Notes under the pieces: generated by a model
Told to the model about the DNA's origin: nothing
Seen by the model: only the letters and a program-made list of their open reading frames with translations
The model's database searches: none
Made by a program: the position numbers and the translations under genes
In this document: in pieces, positions 31,038 to 35,343 of the stretch
Numbering within the stretch: position 1 is the stretch's first letter
How the letters are laid out: every line of letters starts with the position of its first letter
NCBI RefSeq assembly: GCF_008831285.2
Contig: NW_022204550.1
Span: forward strand, 1 to 35,343
DNA: 35,343 bases
Origin: Nymphaea colorata
Lineage: Eukaryota > Streptophyta > Magnoliopsida > Nymphaeales > Nymphaeaceae
Reading direction: 5' to 3'

Positions 31038-31809
31038 TCAGGAGTTCATTTTAGGCCAAGGCTTTATATGGATGGTGGTTCGACCATGGACGCAATGCCA
31101 TGGAAATTTGCAATGGGCAAGATTTCCAATTAACAGTTTCGCTCCATCCATGGTCAATTCATCATTGAACTTGAAGGCTGATTTACAGGCGAATTCACCG
31201 ATCCAATCATTGATGACGCGAGGCAGCCCTCTTTCCTTAAGTTAGGTAACTATTCAGCTAAACTAATGATTTATAATTATGTGAGCTCTCGACCGAAAAT
31301 GAGGCGGAAAGAAGTTACGTAAACTTAGTTTGAAGTATTCTTCTAAAAGGTCACCCCCCACGAGGTTATTCTGTTCGTTTTGAAACTCATTTGAAGTAAT
31401 TTTTATGGTCTTTCGATGCGAATCAAACATTTTTTTTATCGTCCATAGGCGGAATGTGGAATTTTTCCACCTTTTTCGATGCATGCTTCATCGATACGGT
31501 TAATTTCAGTCGTTACCCATTATTCAGACCTTATTTTCCAGCAATAATATTCATACCTTATCCTTTCGTGGACGGCATGAAGATCGAAATACCCAAAAAG
31601 TTTGAGTTTGTTATTGTAGCTAACAATTACCTTTCTATCAAAGAGGCCGATGATCGCGAAATCTTTGATGTTTTATTGTTTGATGTAAAGATAGATTCTT
31701 CGGTATTGATGCGACTCAGGGTACGAGTAGGGATGTTGCTGATGTTGAGTTGGTGATGGCTTTTACTTCTTAGCGCTGGCCTTTTGATGAAATTTGCTTT
31801 GCTCTCCAT
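31038..31809 (-). CDS. MutL homologue, C-terminal endonuclease domain only (MLH3/PMS-like)
   Basis: Encodes about 256 aa consisting of the MutL dimerisation/endonuclease domain. After MESKANFIKRPALRSKSHHQ come IKDFAIIGLFDRKVIVSYNN, the metal-site motif DLHAVHERIRYE (DQHA-x2-E-x4-E family), EFACKSAFKFNDEL (ACR/K motif) and HCKFPWHCVHGRT (C-x-HGR motif), ending PKMNS at TGA 31038-31040. The frame contains an in-frame TGA at 31254-31256, between INHQFS and IVTQLKERGLPRVIND. The conserved motifs follow it in the same frame and no intron signal is present, so UGA is most likely sense (Trp). Two A-run one-base shifts (31671-31674 and 31430-31437) are needed. No GHL ATPase domain is encoded: the next gene upstream on the same strand begins its 3' end at 32103. 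Confidence 0.85.
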
Positions 31810-32102
31810 ATATTGAAATTATGAATGAACATGCTCGGTTTAGTCTTGATGAATAGTGAATACTTTAGTATAAATATATCTTATTGGCTTCGATTTTGTA
31901 GAAGGATTAATGAACTAGAGTATAATACCATGAAATCAAGACAAGAGTTGGCTAGATCCACTCCGACATTGGGAAAGTTTATTTTTTCGAATTTCTTTGA
32001 AATAAGAAAATGAACAAGATGGCCTTAAAACAATTCAAAACTAATAATTAATCATTTTTTAAAATCAAGCTTCATTGATATTTACAAAAATGAAACATAT
32101 GA

Positions 32103-32870
32103 TCATATCTTTTAGACCTCACAGCACCAGTTTTACTTGTCATAAAAGGAGCTTACAACTTTGAGAGAAGGGATCTTAATTAGGAGATTTTATAGCTATC
32201 CTTTGGCATAAAGATGGTAATATCTCTTGACGATCATGGCGTTTTTCTATAGAGAATACTCATACTAAGGATTTCCTGCAATTTAAGAAGCAAAGTGAGG
32301 CTGAAGGTGCCATTTGACAAGGAGATCTTGCTGGTTTGTGTGATGAATCTCCAGCTCTTCTTTCGGAATACTCTAGAAATGCCTTATAGATTGCTACAGA
32401 CACCATACATATATTAGGCCTCTGCCTTTAGGAGCCAGAATCCTACTCAGTTCGTTCAAAGCTCTCACCCTAGTCTATTAGCTTGATAAATGGTGAAGGA
32501 CAGCTACACATAAGAAAGCGTCACAAGATTGTTCTCTAATTGGAAGATTTAATACATCACAAGCAACTAACGAGGCTTTCTCATTTCTTTTCAAAGCGTA
32601 ATCTAGCAGTTTTGGAGAGACGTCGCATCCCAGCATGTAGAGCCGATCATTATTGAAGTATTTTCCATTACCACATCCAATATCATACACAATTGAGCCA
32701 GCTTAAAGACTATCGATAAATTGCTTTACTTTAGGCCATACAGCAAACCTTGTATGATCGAAATGTTCAGCTATGATATCGTAAGTGCGATGGACATATT
32801 TTCTTTCGAGGAAGGTAGGGCCTACAGGTTTTTTTTGGCTGTATTGAAATAATTTTGAAATAATCTTCAT
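32103..32870 (-). CDS. tRNA wobble-uridine methyltransferase Trm9/ALKBH8 type
   Basis: SAM-dependent methyltransferase that, with Trm112, completes mcm5U at the tRNA wobble position. Single exon, 255 aa, uninterrupted. The family N-terminus is LERKYVHRTYDIIAEHFDHT with RFAVWPKVKQFI. SAM motif I is VYDIGCGNGKYF, followed by LGCDVSPKLLDYALKR, VACDVLNLPI and CDAFLCVAVLHHLSS. Motif IV/V region is RALNELSRILAPKG then GLIYVWCLQQ. The C-terminal part is KRYYHLYAKGQLQNLL and SFYDKQNWCCEV, as in Trm9. Start ATG 32868-32870; stop TGA 32103-32105. Several Gln codons are TAG/TAA. No ALKBH dioxygenase domain is fused. Confidence 0.93.
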
Positions 32871-32909
32871 GTTATTATAAGCAATTGGAATAAAAAGTAT
32901 GTAAAACTA

Positions 32910-33875
32910 TCAAAAATGTTATGAGCAATAAATCTTATCTATCTTCTTATGTCTTTTCGACAGTTTGTGTGATAGGTTATCATTATATTTCGCAAAGGTA
33001 TCGATAGATTTTATGATTTAGCTTCGACTGTTTTCTAAATTTTTGCATTAATCGTTGATCTTCTTCAACTTGTTGATAATGTCTTATCTCTATTTTACCT
33101 TTCTGATCCTGTCGTCGCATTATTATTCAATGTGATCATAAAAATCCTTCAATCTCCAGTCACCTTTCGTCTTACAGCCATTCAATGTTTTCGTACATAT
33201 GGAACTATTGGTAAAGCTTGACCTTTATTTCAGGACCTAACGATTCAAAGAAAGTCTATTTTAGGGGATTTTGGTGAATTATTTAATGTCAAAACGGCTA
33301 CCCCTTCCAAATTTATTGGAAGGTTTATTTATCCTAAAGTTTGCAGCCTTTACATCGTATTCTCTTTAGAGCTTGGTCAGTAGGGACTGAACTTCCCCTT
33401 TTTCCCTATTCATCACTTCGTATTTTTGATATAGGGGCGAGGATATAAGTAAATCCTTCATTTTTTTGAAGGAATCTCCAGTGACAAGCTAATCGAAGCT
33501 AGGAGTGGTCTGTTCGATGAGGTTGAGGGTGAGTTTGTTTTGGATTATCATCTTTTCAACCTATTCCGCTTCGCCTGGGGTTGACCTTTCGGGTGTTTAT
33601 TCGGCATTTTATGATTTTTCAGTAATTTTTAATAACCGACAGACCTCCTCCCCCATGGAAGGCAATCCACGTTTTAATCCACAAAGTTTATGGATCGAAG
33701 CCTGGGTTTGGACTTTGCGAGGTTGGTCGTGAGTTACTTCAAATGGTTCATCCGTTCGGGAAGGGTATGCTTTCGAAGAATCATCATGAGGCGTTTAATA
33801 AATATTATAAGCATTAAAGCAGAAATCACCATATAAAAAAGCGAAAAGTGTACAAATGTCCTCTCTTTTAGCCAT
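32910..33875 (-). CDS. Coiled-coil protein, 321 aa, unknown
   Basis: Uninterrupted minus frame from ATG 33873-33875 (MAKREDICTLFAFLYGDFCF) to TGA 32910-32912. The N-terminal third is disordered (DEPFEVTHDQPRKVQTQAS; KITEKSQNAEQTPERSTPGE). Helical segments follow (GDSFKKMKDLLISSPLYQKY; KGEVQSLLTKLQREYDVKA; RIRKVKQRQDIINKLKKIND). The end is basic (SHKLSKRHKKIDKIYC). No family is recognised. The plus ORF at 33505-33732 is its shadow. It lies 40 bp from the Trm9-like start on the same strand, typical of the tight packing here. Confidence 0.76.
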
Positions 33876-34239
33876 CGCTAACAAGCTGGCACGTGCCTAT
33901 TATCACCATATTCGCGAAAACTGACAAAAGAGAGCTGTTTTACTGAAATTAATAACCCAAATAATATATTTGGGTAAAACTTCTCAGAAAAATAGTTTGA
34001 GAATTTATAAATGTATACCCCATATCAATACGATTGAGCCAAGCTTATTTGAAACTCTCACCTATATTTCAAAAGCTAATCTCGTTGTTTTTTCTTAGAA
34101 ATCTGACGATTTCAAAATCAAATAATTCCTTGTCAAAATACACATCTTTTATTGTTCATTTTACCGTTAATGAGTGATTGGGGTGCAGATTTTATTCATG
34201 AGGGTGTTTGATTATTTCCCATGATAAATAATAATATTA
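33876..34239. other. Intergenic region between divergent genes
   Basis: No convincing coding frame: TGA occurs in all plus frames, and the minus frames lack a start before the 33875 gene. AT-rich. It should contain divergent promoters for the coiled-coil gene (minus) and the telomere-proximal gene (plus). A short inverted repeat (ACCCAAATAATATATTTGGGT, arms ACCCAAAT/ATTTGGGT) occurs at about 33956-33976. Confidence 0.45.
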
Positions 34240-35163
34240 ATGCACCGCGAAGACATATAGATCTTGTACCTCTACAAGAAACTTCATCATTACCATGAAA
34301 AATAATAGAAAAAGAAGTTTCTGCATTCCCTACATAAACATGACTTCGTGAAGATCATCAATTTTTGGAGGGAAGCCATTGTCAAAGGTCGCCATGATTA
34401 GTAAATGATCCAGGCCACCTTTGTCGTCAGGTAATCATCAGACAAAATAGATAATTACTCATTTAGTACTCGGCAAGCGACCATTATCTCGAAAATATTA
34501 CGGTGGCAGAAGTCAACGCCATTGCAAATTTCATGTAGCAGACCAAAAGATATGACGATTGTCTCAACATAATCGATATTTTATACCTATAGCGTGGCGT
34601 GCATACGATCACCCAGGCTGATAAGTTGTTCAAGACTCTAATTGAAAACTTCTAACATCTGGAAAACGATGATGTAAGATCGATGATATGAAGGTGAGAG
34701 AGATGGCGACTGAAAATTTGATTGAGCTTATGAAGGAAAATAATAATTACATTCCTTTGGCCAACCATCCGTATTACTTTATGGAGTATCTGCTGCACTT
34801 GATCAACCAAGAATAGGACACAGACAGAACCATATACTGGTTCTAACTCATCAAGCAACTCTATATTGCTCCTGACGCCTAGAGATACCTCTTCCATGAG
34901 AGCGATTTTCGTATCTTGATTGATGTCCTTGTGAGGCATATCTAAAACTATGGAAGTGGTAATCGTAATATTACATAGAGAAGGAGTTGATATCGTATCT
35001 TGAGACGTATTTGGTCCTTTCCATATCTCCATACATCTTCAAGGATAAAAAATGCTACAAGTTGGATCAGATTATCATCGTTATCAATGATATCCCGCAT
35101 CCTACGCCAGCTCTCAAAGGATATGCTGATTAGCTAAGATCGTTGCAGATGGAAAATCCTTGA
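34240..35163 (+). CDS. Armadillo-like protein, SPIN90/Ldb17-like (tentative)
   Basis: Starts MHREDIQILYLYKKLHHYHE at ATG 34240. The rest is alpha-helical repeat: NAIANFMQQTKRYDDCLNII, LFKTLIENFQHLENDDVR, VREMATENLIELMKENNNYI, HPYYFMEYLLHLINQEQDTD, LFHESDFRILIDVLVRHI, YIEKELISYLETYLVLSISP and YKLDQIIIVINDI. The FRILIDVLVR block, followed by a helix ending before CYKLDQI, resembles the leucine-rich domain of SPIN90/Ldb17, Arp2/3 regulators. This was judged by eye only. Frame changes near 34490, 34675 and 34975 need small introns or base corrections. Stop TGA 35161-35163, 84 bp before the telomere. Confidence 0.6.
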
Positions 35164-35247
35164 TATCGTCGAAACATATCATTCAATATTGTATATCTGT
35201 AAATAGAAGCATTTTGGGTATGTTTTAATATTTAACAATAAAATAAT

Positions 35248-35343
35248 GGGGTTGGGGTTGGGGTTGGGGTTGGGGTTGGGGTTGGGGTTGGGGTTGGGGT
35301 TGGGGTTGGGGTTGGGGTTGGGGTTGGGGTTGGGGTTGGGGTT
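35248..35343 (+). repeat. Telomere, (GGGGTT)16
   Basis: Sixteen perfect GGGGTT units run to the window end with the G-rich strand 5' to 3', the orientation of a right-hand chromosome end. The unit is the Tetrahymena-type repeat, also found in other ciliates; it differs from the GGGGTTTT of spirotrichs. No degenerate subtelomeric repeat precedes it. The junction is directly in AT-rich 3' flank of the last gene. The left end of the window carries no CCCCAA, so it is internal. Confidence 0.98.

Overview
The window is the end of a ciliate macronuclear chromosome. It finishes in 16 uninterrupted GGGGTT telomere repeats (35248-35343). Throughout, recognisable proteins read through TAA and TAG as glutamine and normally end at TGA, so standard-code ORF calling breaks every gene. 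At least one conserved gene (MutL-like, 31038-31809) also reads through an in-frame TGA and then continues into its conserved C-terminal motifs. UAA/UAG = Gln with UGA as either stop or (probably) Trp is the ambiguous code described for karyorelict ciliates such as Loxodes (NCBI table 27). Condylostoma-type ambiguity is an alternative, but I saw no UAA or UAG acting as a stop. Introns are tiny, mostly 16-29 nt, with GT...AG ends, and often recover frame and homology exactly.

Layout. 1-3504: an edge fragment, an unknown protein, the spliceosomal protein U2A' (Lea1) and a basic unknown. 3785-11604: a tubulin-tyrosine-ligase-like enzyme (TTLL) of the 3/8 type, flanked by unknown and coiled-coil proteins and a probable membrane protein. 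11901-14104: Hikeshi (Hsp70 nuclear import carrier) convergent with a protein disulfide isomerase. 14136-17870: small unknown genes and a helix-turn-helix protein. 17871-23408: a TFIIB-related factor, a leucine-rich-repeat protein and a full-length ubiquitin/UBL-activating E1. 23575-28609: a long Q-rich coiled-coil protein, a basic unknown, and a membrane family-2 glycosyltransferase. 28768-35163: a pseudokinase-like gene, a second HTH gene paralogous to the one at 16368-16798, a MutL C-terminal-domain-only gene, a Trm9-type tRNA methyltransferase, a coiled-coil protein and an armadillo/SPIN90-like gene that stops 84 bp before the telomere.

Genes are packed on both strands with spacers often under 100 bp and no operon logic. 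They are eukaryotic housekeeping genes (splicing, transcription, tRNA modification, ubiquitin, proteostasis, cilia) mixed with ciliate orphans. I saw no viral, toxin, CRISPR or bacterial elements and no convincing tRNA or rRNA gene.

Limits. Translation was done by eye. Because only TGA can close a frame, antisense frames also stay open for 100+ codons, so unnamed genes are less certain than named ones. Several conserved genes need a one-base shift at a homopolymer, which looks like sequence error, so exact exon boundaries are provisional.
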